Below are positions 45,867 to 54,624 of a stretch of 64,000 nt of DNA, in pieces; position 1 is the stretch's first letter, and every line of letters starts with the position of its first letter. The position numbers and the translations under genes were made by a program. The notes under the pieces are model-generated. The model did not search any database and was not told the origin of the DNA. It was given only the letters and a program-made list of their open reading frames with translations. The DNA comes from Halomonas litopenaei (GTDB taxonomy: Bacteria > Pseudomonadota > Gammaproteobacteria > Pseudomonadales > Halomonadaceae), in assembly GCF_017303055.1 (NCBI RefSeq), contig NZ_JAEKJT010000003.1:682001-746000 (forward strand). The letters are read 5' to 3'.

Positions 45867-48653
45867 TCAGTGGGCCTCGTCCCAGTTGGCACCGCTCTCG
45901 GCTTCGACAATCAGGGGCACATCGAGGCTGGCAGCATTCTGCATGCGCGCCTTGACCTCGGCCATGAAGGCGTCCACCTGGTCTTCCTTGACCTCGAACA
46001 CCAGCTCATCGTGGACCTGCATCACCATCCAGGCATCGAAGCCATTGCTGCCCGCCTGGTCGGTCAGCCAATCGTCCATATCGATCATGGCCTGCTTGAT
46101 GATGTCTGCCGCCGTCCCCTGCATGGGCGCATTGATGGCGGTGCGCTCGGCGCCCTGGCGACGAGCGCGGTTCTGAGAGTGAATTTCCGGCAGATAGAGC
46201 CTGCGCCCGGCCACTGTCTCGACATAGCCATCCTCGGCCGCCTGAGCACGGATACGCTCCATATAGCGGGCTACCCCGGGGTAGCGATCGAAGTAGCGAT
46301 CGATGTAGGTCTTGGCCTGGCTCTGCTCGATGTGCAGCTGGCGACCCAGCCCCCAGGCGCTCATGCCGTAGATCAGCCCGAAGTTGATCGCCTTGGCACT
46401 GCGGCGCTGATCACTGGACACTTTGTCCAGGCCGACACCGAACACCTCAGCCGCAGTGGCGGCGTGAATGTCCTTGTCATCGGCAAAGGCCGACAGCAGG
46501 CCCTTGTCGCCGGACAGGTGCGCCATGATGCGCAGCTCGATCTGAGAATAGTCCGCCGCCACGATGCGATAGCCAGGCCGTGCCACAAAGGCCTGACGGA
46601 TGCGGCGTCCTTCGTCGGTACGAATCGGGATATTCTGCAGATTGGGATCTGACGACGACAGACGACCGGTGGCCGTCACCGCCTGGTGATAGCTGGTGTG
46701 CAGACGACCGGTGGACGGGTTGACCAGCCTGGGCAGCTTGTCGGTATAGGTGGAGCGCAGCTTCGAAAGGCCACGATGCTCCATGATCAGCTTGGGCAGC
46801 GGATAATCCAGTGCCAGCTCCTCAAGCACCGCCTCGGCGGTGGACGGCGCGCCTTTAGGGGTCTTCTTGATCACGGGAATGCCCTGCTCTTCGAACAGGA
46901 TCTGTCCCAGCTGCTTGGGCGAACCCAGGTTGAACTCTCGTCCGGCCAGCTCGAACGCCCTGGCCTCGAGCTCACGGATGCGCTCGGCCAGCTCCTGGCT
47001 CTGGGTGTGCAGCAGTTCGACGTTCAACGCTACCCCGTTGCGCTCCATCCGCGACAGCACCCGAACCAGCGGCCGTTCAAGCCTGTCGAGCACCTCGGCC
47101 AATCGCCCCGTCTGCTCGAGGCGGGGGCGCAATTCGTGGTGAAGGCGCAGGGTGATATCGACGTCCTCGCAGGCGTAGGGAGCCGCCTGTTCCAGGGCAA
47201 TCTGGTTGAACGTCAGCTGCTTGGCACCCTTGCCGGCAATATCCTCGAACTTGACCGTGCCCTCGCCCAGGTACTTCAGCGCCAGGGAGTCCATGTCATG
47301 CCGGGTGGCGGTGGAGTCCAGCACGTAGGACTCGAGCATGGTATCGATCAGAGGCCCGGCGACCGCCATCTCGTAGCGTGCCAGTACCGAGATATCGTAC
47401 TTCAGGTTCTGGCCAATCTTGGCGATGCGCTCATCGGCCAGTATCGGAGCAAGCGACGCCAACACCTGCTTGCGATCGAGCTGGGCAGGGGCATCCAGGT
47501 AGTCATGGGCCAGCGGGATGTAGGCGGCCTCGCCCGGGGCCAGGGCAAGGCCAATACCGACGATCTCGGCCTCCATATAGTTGAGGCTGGTGGTTTCCAG
47601 ATCGAAACAGAAGGCCTCGGCGTCGGCCAGCCGCTGGAGCCAGGCGTCCAGCTCGGCCTGCTCGAGAATCACGTGATCCTCCCGCGTGTCCCCCGCGGCG
47701 ATCTGGCCACCCTCGGCGTCATCGCTCCCCGCCGGGGTGGCCGTGCCACCCGCCACGTCGTCAACGCCCTCGTCCTGACCGGCCAGCAACTCCGCCAGCC
47801 AGTTCTTGAACTCCAGGCGCTGGTAAAGCGTCTTCAGCGCCTCACGGTCCGGCGCAGCGATGGCCAGGTCATCGAGGCCGAGCTCCAGCTCGCAGTCGGT
47901 CTTGATCGTGGCCAGCGTGTACGACAGATAGGCCTGATCGCGATGTTCCTCGAGCTTCTTGGGCAACGTCTTGGCGCCACGAAAAGACAGGGTCTTGACC
48001 CTGTCGAGATCGCCATAGATCACATCCAGCCCGCCTTCCATGCCCTGTAGCAGGCCGATAGCGGTCTTTTCGCCAACCCCCGGCACACCTGGGATGTTGT
48101 CGACCTTGTCGCCCATCAATGCCAGGTAGTCGATGATCAACTCCGGCGGCAGACCAAACTTGTCCTTCACCCCGGCCACATCCAGGGTTTCGTCCTTCAT
48201 GGTGTTGACCAGGGTAATATGGCCATTGACCAGCTGCGCCATGTCCTTGTCGCCGGTAGAGATCACGGCGTCGCGGCCGGCGTTCGTCGCCATCCGAGCC
48301 AGGGTGCCAATGACATCATCGGCCTCGACCCCCTTGATGCACAGCAGCGGCAAGCCCAGCGCCCTGACGCAGTCGTGCAGCGGCTCGACCTGAGCGCGCA
48401 GGTCATCCGGCATCGGCGGCCGCTGCGCCTTGTACTGATCGTACAGCTCATCACGAAAGGTCTTGCCGGGCGCATCGAAGACCACCGCCATGGGACTGTC
48501 CGGATAGTCCTTGATCAGGCGCTTGAGCATGTTGATCACGCCCTTGATGGCACCGGTAGGCTGACCTTCGGAGGTGGTCAGCGGCGGCAGGGCGTGAAAG
48601 GCACGGTAAAGATAGGAGGAACCGTCGACGAGAACGATGGGGCTAGAGGCCAT
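45867..48653 (-). CDS. polA: DNA polymerase I
   Basis: 928 aa, the same length as E. coli Pol I. Domain order is a 5'-3' exonuclease (residues 1-~300, LVDGSSYLYRAFHALPP, ASTGDKDMAQLV type), a 3'-5' exonuclease with its DLETTSL motif intact, and the polymerase domain with motif A DYSQIELRIMAHLSG, motif B RRSAKAINFGLIYG and motif C MQVHDELVFEV. Roles are Okazaki fragment processing and repair. ATG at 48653 (ASSPIVLVDG). It is divergent from the DUF2782 gene, a conserved arrangement with thrB. Confidence 0.97.
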   Translation of the reverse strand: MASSPIVLVDGSSYLYRAFHALPPLTTSEGQPTGAIKGVINMLKRLIKDYPDSPMAVVFDAPGKTFRDELYDQYKAQRPPMPDDLRAQVEPLHDCVRALGLPLLCIKGVEADDVIGTLARMATNAGRDAVISTGDKDMAQLVNGHITLVNTMKDETLDVAGVKDKFGLPPELIIDYLALMGDKVDNIPGVPGVGEKTAIGLLQGMEGGLDVIYGDLDRVKTLSFRGAKTLPKKLEEHRDQAYLSYTLATIKTDCELELGLDDLAIAAPDREALKTLYQRLEFKNWLAELLAGQDEGVDDVAGGTATPAGSDDAEGGQIAAGDTREDHVILEQAELDAWLQRLADAEAFCFDLETTSLNYMEAEIVGIGLALAPGEAAYIPLAHDYLDAPAQLDRKQVLASLAPILADERIAKIGQNLKYDISVLARYEMAVAGPLIDTMLESYVLDSTATRHDMDSLALKYLGEGTVKFEDIAGKGAKQLTFNQIALEQAAPYACEDVDITLRLHHELRPRLEQTGRLAEVLDRLERPLVRVLSRMERNGVALNVELLHTQSQELAERIRELEARAFELAGREFNLGSPKQLGQILFEEQGIPVIKKTPKGAPSTAEAVLEELALDYPLPKLIMEHRGLSKLRSTYTDKLPRLVNPSTGRLHTSYHQAVTATGRLSSSDPNLQNIPIRTDEGRRIRQAFVARPGYRIVAADYSQIELRIMAHLSGDKGLLSAFADDKDIHAATAAEVFGVGLDKVSSDQRRSAKAINFGLIYGMSAWGLGRQLHIEQSQAKTYIDRYFDRYPGVARYMERIRAQAAEDGYVETVAGRRLYLPEIHSQNRARRQGAERTAINAPMQGTAADIIKQAMIDMDDWLTDQAGSNGFDAWMVMQVHDELVFEVKEDQVDAFMAEVKARMQNAASLDVPLIVEAESGANWDEAH

Positions 48654-48897
48654 GGATCGGCGTCCCTGTAAGAAAGAATGTCTACGTTGCCACACATGAT
48701 ACGCATCCCGTGCGTCTTTTGCCGGTCGCTTTTCGCCGAGTGAAGTCCAGAGCGTCGCTCCACCCTGGCACCAGCGTCTGCCCGCTGCGGCGCGACCACA
48801 ACGCCTTTGCCGGGGAACCCCGCGACACGTATCATGGTCTTATCGAACACCGTTCTACCAAACCGTTTGACGATGAACTGTCATCAGGAGGCTTACC

Positions 48898-49167
48898 ATG
48901 ATGATTCAACGCCTCACCAGCGCTAGCCTGCTGGCCCTGACGCTACTGGCGACAGCGGCACCCGCTGTGGCGCAGGTGCAACCGGATGTCAGCGTACGCC
49001 AGGAAGCCGGCCAGACCCTGAGCGAGTACCGAGTCAACGGCAAGCTGTATGCCATCAAGGTGGAGCCCAAGGGTGGCAGCACCTACTTCCTGGTGGACCG
49101 CAATGGCGACGGCAACTTCCAGCGCCAGACCAGCGATAGCGTCGACGTGCCAGGCTGGGTCCAATAG
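48898..49167 (+). CDS. DUF2782 exported protein
   Basis: 89 aa. Signal peptide (RLTSASLLALTLLATAAPAVA) then a small domain with EYRVNGKLYAIKVEPKGG and YFLVDRNGDGNF, the DUF2782 family, known next to polA and thrB in pseudomonads. Function unknown. AGGAGG lies about 8 nt upstream of the ATG pair (48898/48901). The last codons, ending in TGGGTCCAATAG, belong to an 18-bp tandem repeat that continues downstream of the stop. Confidence 0.88.
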   Translation: MMIQRLTSASLLALTLLATAAPAVAQVQPDVSVRQEAGQTLSEYRVNGKLYAIKVEPKGGSTYFLVDRNGDGNFQRQTSDSVDVPGWVQ

Positions 49168-49210
49168 CCAAGCAGGGTCCAATAGCCTGGCCGGGGCCAA
49201 TCGACGAGCG
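49157..49210. repeat. 18-bp tandem repeat spanning the DUF2782 stop
   Basis: Unit GGGTCCAATAGCC(A/T)(A/G)GC(A/C): 49157-49174, 49175-49192, and a degenerate third at 49193-49210. The first copy contains the gene's stop TAG, so the second looks like a duplicated gene end. Confidence 0.85.
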
Positions 49211-49409
49211 TCGTCGCTCCGCCTTCGCTGCCCGCCCGTTGTGCTCACCTTGCACGTTTGCTGTCTGCGACCTGCGCGCCCCAGGCCCTCTGCCGGGCAC
49301 TTGCCCCAAGCGGCACTGTCATTCCGCTGAGATTACGTTTCTCGATCACGTGCAACTCGTTGCCAAGTCGCTACAATAGGCGCCTTGGCAACCCCGGGCG
49401 AGACGATCC

Positions 49410-50378
49410 ATGGCCGTATTCACTCCGCTTGAAGACTCACAGGTCTCAGGCTTTCTCAGCCGTTTTGACGTCGGCGAACTGACAAGGCTGCAAGGGGTGC
49501 CCGCAGGCACCGAAAACAGCACCTTCTTTGTCACCACCGACAGGCGAGAACTGGTGCTAACTCTGTTCGAGCAGGGTGAACACGAAGAACTGCCATTCTT
49601 CGTCGAGCTGCTGGACTTCCTCGACGAGCATCGCATCCCCGTCGCTGGCCCTATTCACGACCGCGACGGCGTCGCATTGCACGAGTTGGCGGGTCGCCCT
49701 GCGCTGCTTTTCCCGCGCCTGCCGGGCAGCCACCCCAAGGCCCCCAATACCGCTCAATGCCGGGCGCTGGGACAGGCCCTGGGCGAAATGCACCGCGTCT
49801 CGCGTCATTTCAGCGGACACCGCCCCAACCCTCGTGACATTCACTGGCTGAGCGCCATGCATCACAAGGTGCTGGTCTATCTGTCACCCGCAGACCAGGC
49901 GCTGATGCAGGATGAAGTGGATGCCTACCAGGCGGCCCTGGAAACCCTTGAGCAGCCTTTGCCCCAGGGCGCGCTGCACGGTGACCTGTTCCGCGATAAC
50001 ACGCTGTTCGACGGCGAGCAGCTGGGCGGCATCATCGACTTCTACAATGGTTGCACCGGTGACCTGCTGTTCGACCTGGCCATTGTCATCAATGACTGGG
50101 CCACCGATGGCGATGGCCATCTCGACCAGCAGCGCCACGATGCGCTGCTGGAGGCCTACCTCGCCGAGCGCCCCTTGACCGCCCAGGAACGCGCGCTATG
50201 GCCGCTGATGCTGCGCCTGACGGCGTTGCGCTATTGGCTGTCGCGCCTGCTGGTGGTGTATGTGGACCCGCCGGCCCATGACCTGACGCCCCATGACCCA
50301 GAGCAGTTCCGGCGCATCCTGCGCTCGCGCCTGGAGCATGGCGCTCTTCCCCTGCCCGACACCGAGGTTCGCTTGTGA
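49410..50378 (+). CDS. thrB: Homoserine kinase, APH-fold type II
   Basis: 322-aa kinase of the aminoglycoside-phosphotransferase-like ThrB family, phosphorylating L-homoserine in threonine synthesis. Catalytic HGDLFRDNTLFD (about residue 190) and the metal site IIDFYNGCTGDLLFDLAIVINDW (about 208) are intact. It follows DUF2782 as in Pseudomonas. Its stop overlaps the speA GTG by four bases (GTGA), which implies coupling. Confidence 0.93.
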   Translation: MAVFTPLEDSQVSGFLSRFDVGELTRLQGVPAGTENSTFFVTTDRRELVLTLFEQGEHEELPFFVELLDFLDEHRIPVAGPIHDRDGVALHELAGRPALLFPRLPGSHPKAPNTAQCRALGQALGEMHRVSRHFSGHRPNPRDIHWLSAMHHKVLVYLSPADQALMQDEVDAYQAALETLEQPLPQGALHGDLFRDNTLFDGEQLGGIIDFYNGCTGDLLFDLAIVINDWATDGDGHLDQQRHDALLEAYLAERPLTAQERALWPLMLRLTALRYWLSRLLVVYVDPPAHDLTPHDPEQFRRILRSRLEHGALPLPDTEVRL

Positions 50379-52294
50379 GCCAGAAGCCGCAACCTGATGC
50401 AGCCGTGCAACGCGCCCGCCGTACCTGGAACATTGACCAGTGGGGCAGTGGCTACTTCGACGTGGATGAAGCCGGACAAGCGCTGGTGCGGCCTCTCGGC
50501 GAGGTTGAGCCGGGCCCCAGCCTGCCCCTGATCGGCCTGGTCGAGCAGGTACGCAAGGCCGGCCTGCGCCTGCCGGTGCTGATCCGCTTTACCGATATTC
50601 TGCATGACCGGGTCGAGCAGCTGTGCGCGGCCTTTGACCAGGCCATGGCAGAGGAAAACTTCACCAGCGGCTACACCGCGGTCTACCCGATCAAGGTCAA
50701 TCAGCAGCGTCGCGTGGTCGAGGAAATTCTCGCCACCAACGAGCGCGGGCGCGATCGCGTAGGTCTGGAAGCAGGCAGCAAGCCAGAGCTCTTGGCGGTG
50801 CTGGCCCTGTCAGGGGATGGCCCGTCGCTGATCGTGTGCAACGGCTACAAGGACCGCGAGTACATTCGTCTGGCGTTGATGGGCGAGAAGCTCGGCCACC
50901 GGGTCTACCTGGTCGTGGAAAAGCTGTCCGAGCTACCGATGATTCTGGAAGAGGCCGAACGCCTGGGCGTGACGCCACGCATCGGGCTGCGTGCTCGGCT
51001 GTCATCCGTGGGACGTGGCAAGTGGCAGGATACCGGCGGAGAGAAGTCCAAGTTCGGCCTGACCGCTGGCCAGATCCTGGCGGTGGTCGAGCGCCTGAGC
51101 GAGGCAGGCCGCCTCGACAGCCTGCAGCTGGTGCACTTCCACCTGGGGTCCCAGATCGCCAATATCGGTGATATTCAGCGCGGCCTGCGTGAATGTGCCC
51201 GTTTCTACCAGTACCTGCACCAGCTGGGTGCCCCGGTGGACACGGTGGACGTGGGCGGCGGACTGGGTGTCGACTACGAAGGCACCCACTCGCGCAATTT
51301 CTGCTCGATCAACTACTCCATGCTCGAGTACGCCCGCAACGTGGTCTATGCCTTCAATCAGGTATGTAGCGCAGAGGACCTGCCTCAGCCGCACCTGATC
51401 AGCGAGTCGGGCCGAGCGCTGACCGCGCACCACGCCGTCCTGATCACCAACGTGATCGGCGAAGAGAGCGTGGACACCCAGCCGCCCAGCGAGCGCCGGA
51501 GCGACGACCCCGAAGTGGAAGCGCTCTGGCGTACGCTGGACTTTCTGCAGCGTGAGCCCGAGCCGCGCGGCCTGATGGAAGCCTGGCACGACCTGATTCA
51601 GGACATGGGCGATCTGCATGATCGTTTCGTGCTGGGAGCCGCCGACCTGGCAGCGCGGGCCGAAGGCGAGGGCGTCTACTTTGCCGCCTGTGCCGCCCTA
51701 CGTTCACAGCTGGACCCCCGCAATCGCGCCCATCGCGAGATCCTTGATGAACTCGCCGAGAAGCTCGCGGACAAGCTGTTCGTCAACTTCTCGCTGTTTC
51801 AGTCGATGCCCGATGTCTGGGGCATCAAGCAGATCTTCCCGGTGCTGCCGCTGTGCGGACTGGACCGCGAACCCAGCCGTCGCGGCGTCATTCAGGACAT
51901 CACCTGTGACAGTGACGGACGCATCGACAGTTACGTGGATGGCCAGGGGGTAGAGACCACCCTGCCCTTGCCCGAGTGGCATGAGGGGGATGAGCGCTTG
52001 CTCGGCTTCTTCATGGTGGGCGCCTACCAGGAAATTCTGGGCGATCTGCATAACCTGTTCGGTGATACCGATGCGGTGGATGCCTCACTGGATCGCGACG
52101 GCGGCTGGCGCTTGACCAACCTGCAGTGGGGCGACCGGGTATCCGACGTGCTGGGCTACGTCAACTTCAATGCTGACGTGCTGCGCGAACGCCTGCGCGT
52201 GCAGCTCACCCGCAGCAATCTGGATCCTCGCGAGCAGCGTCACTTCCTGGATGACCTGTCGGAGGGGCTCGACGGCTACACCTATCTGGAGTAA
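50375..52294 (+). CDS. speA: Biosynthetic arginine decarboxylase
   Basis: 639-aa PLP-dependent alanine-racemase-fold decarboxylase producing agmatine for putrescine synthesis. The PLP Lys is in YPIKVNQ (Lys107). Other signatures are LHFHLGSQIANI (about 265), VDVGGGLGVDYEGTHS (about 285) and DVWGIKQIFPVLPL in the C-terminal part. Length is typical. GTG start overlaps the thrB stop, so the two are translated together although their pathways differ. Confidence 0.95.
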   Translation: MSQKPQPDAAVQRARRTWNIDQWGSGYFDVDEAGQALVRPLGEVEPGPSLPLIGLVEQVRKAGLRLPVLIRFTDILHDRVEQLCAAFDQAMAEENFTSGYTAVYPIKVNQQRRVVEEILATNERGRDRVGLEAGSKPELLAVLALSGDGPSLIVCNGYKDREYIRLALMGEKLGHRVYLVVEKLSELPMILEEAERLGVTPRIGLRARLSSVGRGKWQDTGGEKSKFGLTAGQILAVVERLSEAGRLDSLQLVHFHLGSQIANIGDIQRGLRECARFYQYLHQLGAPVDTVDVGGGLGVDYEGTHSRNFCSINYSMLEYARNVVYAFNQVCSAEDLPQPHLISESGRALTAHHAVLITNVIGEESVDTQPPSERRSDDPEVEALWRTLDFLQREPEPRGLMEAWHDLIQDMGDLHDRFVLGAADLAARAEGEGVYFAACAALRSQLDPRNRAHREILDELAEKLADKLFVNFSLFQSMPDVWGIKQIFPVLPLCGLDREPSRRGVIQDITCDSDGRIDSYVDGQGVETTLPLPEWHEGDERLLGFFMVGAYQEILGDLHNLFGDTDAVDASLDRDGGWRLTNLQWGDRVSDVLGYVNFNADVLRERLRVQLTRSNLDPREQRHFLDDLSEGLDGYTYLE

Positions 52295-52370
52295 GCCTTC
52301 CCATACCGCTGGGTGCCAGCCAGCCCAGCCATCCCAGACCAGACAAGCCCCGCGCCCACCGCCTGTTGCC

Positions 52371-52403
52371 GCGCCCGCCGACACTCCTCGTGTCTGCGGG
52401 CGC
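52371..52403. terminator. Hairpin after speA
   Basis: Outer arms GCGCCCGC / GCGGGCGC and inner ACAC / GTGT with a 2-by-2 internal loop. No T-run follows, so this is a weak or Rho-assisted terminator candidate. Confidence 0.5.
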
Positions 52404-52456
52404 GCTACCTTGCGTAGCACTTGCACCCAGCCGTCAGCCATGGCGAGATAGGTCGT

Positions 52457-53635
52457 ATGCGCCGTGCCACAAGCCACCAGGAGGATGCCGTCATCGATAC
52501 CTCACGCCCTACCGATTCCAGCTCCCCTTCCTCTTCCTTCACTCCACCGCCAACCATGCTGGCCGTCGTCACCCTGGGCAATGGCGGCTACGACAAGCTG
52601 AGCTACCAGCGCGTGGCCACCCCGGAGCCGGGGCCTGGAGAGGTGCTGCTGCGGGTCCTGGCCGCCGGCATCAACAATACCGAGATCAATACCCGCCTGG
52701 GTTGGTATTCGTCCAGCGTCACGAGCGATACCCAGGCGTCATCGGACAGCGCCCTGGACGACGATGCAGGCAATAGCGACGACGGTGGCTGGAATGGGGC
52801 AACGCCCTTCCCACTGATTCAGGGTACCGATTGCTGCGGCGAGGTGGTCGCCCTGGGAGAAGACGTCGACGCCACCGAGCTGATCGGCAGGCGCGTGCTG
52901 GTGCGAGCCTGCATGCGCACTAAGGGCTTCGAGCACTGGGATTCGGTGTGGATGGCATCGGACTTCGATGGCGCGTTTGCACAGTTCGTCAAGGTGCCCG
53001 CCAGTGAGGTGTTTGCCGTCGACTGCGATTGGCGCGATGCAGAGCTTGCCACCATCCCCTGTGCCTATGGCACCGCCGAAAACATGCTGCATCGTGCAGG
53101 GGTCACGGCAGGCGACAGGCTGCTGGTGACCGGTGCCTCCGGTGGCGTTGGCTCAGCGGTCGTGCAGTTGGCCAAGCGTCGTGGCGCCCACGTCACTGCG
53201 GTGGCCAGCCAGGCCAAGCATCCGGCGATCCAGGCCTTGGGGGCCGATCGCCTGCTTGATCGTCATGATGACCTGGTATCGGCGCTGGGAGAATCCGCCA
53301 TCGACGTGGCGGTGGACAATGTGGCGGGCCAAGGCTTTGGCGGCGTTCTGGAGGTGCTTGATCGAGGTGGGCGCTACGTGTCTTCCGGGGCCATCGCCGG
53401 GCCAGTGGTGGAACTCGACATGCGCAAGCTGTATCTCAAGGATATCCGCTTGATCGGTTCCACCGCCTGGGATGAGCCCGTCTTCCCCAACCTGATCGGC
53501 TACATCGAGCGCGGCGAGATTCGCCCGCTGCTGGCCGGAATCTTTCCTTTGCAGGACATCGTCGAGGCCCAGAAGAGCTTCCTCGAAAAACACCACGTCG
53601 GCAACCTGGTCCTGATACCGCCCCCGCTGGACTGA
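52457..53635 (+). CDS. Zinc-independent MDR alcohol dehydrogenase/quinone oxidoreductase-like
   Basis: 392 aa in the medium-chain dehydrogenase superfamily. GroES-like half with VRVLAAGINNTEINTRLGW and TDCCGEVVALG, then the Rossmann GASGGVGSAVVQLAKRRGA (about 218). The zinc-site residues of classic alcohol dehydrogenases are mostly lacking, as in quinone oxidoreductase-like members. A Ser/Asp-rich insertion (about residues 85-118) sits in the N-terminal half. The ATG at 52457 has GAGATAGG upstream; ATG at 52556 would begin directly at the conserved LAVVTLGNGG. Substrate unknown. Confidence 0.87.
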   Translation: MRRATSHQEDAVIDTSRPTDSSSPSSSFTPPPTMLAVVTLGNGGYDKLSYQRVATPEPGPGEVLLRVLAAGINNTEINTRLGWYSSSVTSDTQASSDSALDDDAGNSDDGGWNGATPFPLIQGTDCCGEVVALGEDVDATELIGRRVLVRACMRTKGFEHWDSVWMASDFDGAFAQFVKVPASEVFAVDCDWRDAELATIPCAYGTAENMLHRAGVTAGDRLLVTGASGGVGSAVVQLAKRRGAHVTAVASQAKHPAIQALGADRLLDRHDDLVSALGESAIDVAVDNVAGQGFGGVLEVLDRGGRYVSSGAIAGPVVELDMRKLYLKDIRLIGSTAWDEPVFPNLIGYIERGEIRPLLAGIFPLQDIVEAQKSFLEKHHVGNLVLIPPPLD

Positions 53636-53700
53636 ACCCGCTACCTGCGGACAAGGCCCACCGCGGGGTCTGCAGGGTGGGGCGTCGCCAGCCTGAGCTC

Positions 53701-53760
53701 GCGCTGATCAGCGCTACTTAGCACTGATCAGCGCTCTTTAGCTCTTATCAGCCTTGGGCG
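53701..53760. repeat. 20-bp palindromic tandem repeat, three copies
   Basis: Three 20-bp units at 53701-53720, 53721-53740 and 53741-53760; the first contains the perfect palindrome GCGCTGATCAGCGC, the second GCACTGATCAGCGC, the third is diverged. They sit between the convergent MDR and FAH-family genes. Confidence 0.85.
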
Positions 53761-53772
53761 AGCCTGTGCCGC

Positions 53773-54450
53773 CTAGCCCACCACCTTGGTCTGGAGCTGG
53801 TGGCTCTGGCCGTTGGGCAGAGACAGTTCAAAGGCCAGAGAGGCCCCCTTTTCCAGCTTGCCGACGCCAGCGGGGGTGCCGGTCAATACCACGTCACCGG
53901 GGGCCAGGGTAAAGTGCTGGCTCATTTCGGCCAATAGCGCGGGAATCGGGAACAGCATCTGGCTCGCCATGCCGTGCTGGCGACGTTCGCCGTTCATGTC
54001 CAGGCTGAATTCGATGGCAGACCAATCCATCGGCGCCTCGACCGGAATAAAGCGTGACAGCGGGCAAGCGCCGTCAAAGCCCTTGGCGATCTCCCATGGA
54101 TGCCCCTTTTTCTTCAGTGCGGACTGCACGTCACGCAGCGTCAGGTCCAACGCCAGGCCCACGCCCACCACCGCAGCTTCTGCCTGCTCCGGGGTGGCTT
54201 CACGCAGCGTCTCGCCAATCAGCAGCGCCAGCTCCGTCTCGAAGTGCACATCGCTGCGCTCGAACGGACCCTTCACGTCATCCTCAAGCGGCACGACACT
54301 GGTCGCCGGCTTGATGAACAATATCGGGGCGTCGGGCACAGGATTATCGAGCTCCCTGGCGTGTTCTGCGTAGTTACGACCGACGCAAACCACCTTGCCA
54401 AGCGGCTGTGAAAAGGTGTCGCCATCGACAAAGCTCGGGACGAGAGACAT
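53773..54450 (-). CDS. Fumarylacetoacetate hydrolase family protein
   Basis: 225-aa member of the FAH/2-hydroxyhepta-2,4-diene-1,7-dioate isomerase group (YcgM-like). KVVCVGRNYAEHARELDN starts the domain; metal ligands lie in HFETELALLIG (about 70) and LTLRDVQ region (about 101), and TGTPAGVGKL is the C-terminal loop. Members are hydrolases, decarboxylases or acylpyruvases; the substrate is not predictable. AGGAG is 7 nt upstream of the ATG. It lies downstream of the ectD terminator, so is a separate unit. Confidence 0.91.
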   Translation of the reverse strand: MSLVPSFVDGDTFSQPLGKVVCVGRNYAEHARELDNPVPDAPILFIKPATSVVPLEDDVKGPFERSDVHFETELALLIGETLREATPEQAEAAVVGVGLALDLTLRDVQSALKKKGHPWEIAKGFDGACPLSRFIPVEAPMDWSAIEFSLDMNGERRQHGMASQMLFPIPALLAEMSQHFTLAPGDVVLTGTPAGVGKLEKGASLAFELSLPNGQSHQLQTKVVG

Positions 54451-54511
54451 GACAGGCTCCTGAGATCAGTAGAGAGGTCACGAGCAGGCGGCAACCTGCC
54501 GCGACACTCGC

Positions 54512-54537
54512 AAAAAAGGCGCGCCATTGGCGCGCCT
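54512..54537 (-). terminator. Intrinsic terminator after ectD (minus strand)
   Basis: Stem AGGCGCGCC / GGCGCGCCT (9 bp, loop ATT) with six T residues following on the minus strand (54512-54517 are A on the plus strand). About 90 nt downstream of the ectD stop, it separates ectD from the FAH-family gene. Confidence 0.88.
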
Positions 54538-54624
54538 CTCGAGTCTATCCCAGCTTTTGCTGCTCCCGCGACCACTGTCACCCGTCTCCCTCAAGGATGC
54601 CAAGGCGGCTGAGGCGGCAGAACC

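Noticed and set aside
46686..48050. 454-codon plus-strand frame opposite polA
   Set aside because: Antisense to conserved DNA polymerase I motifs; composition typical of a shadow frame.
52739..52840. Ser/Asp-rich segment in the MDR dehydrogenase as a possible frameshift or insertion
   Set aside because: The frame is intact on both sides and similar low-complexity linkers occur at this place in related MDR proteins, so no error is claimed.
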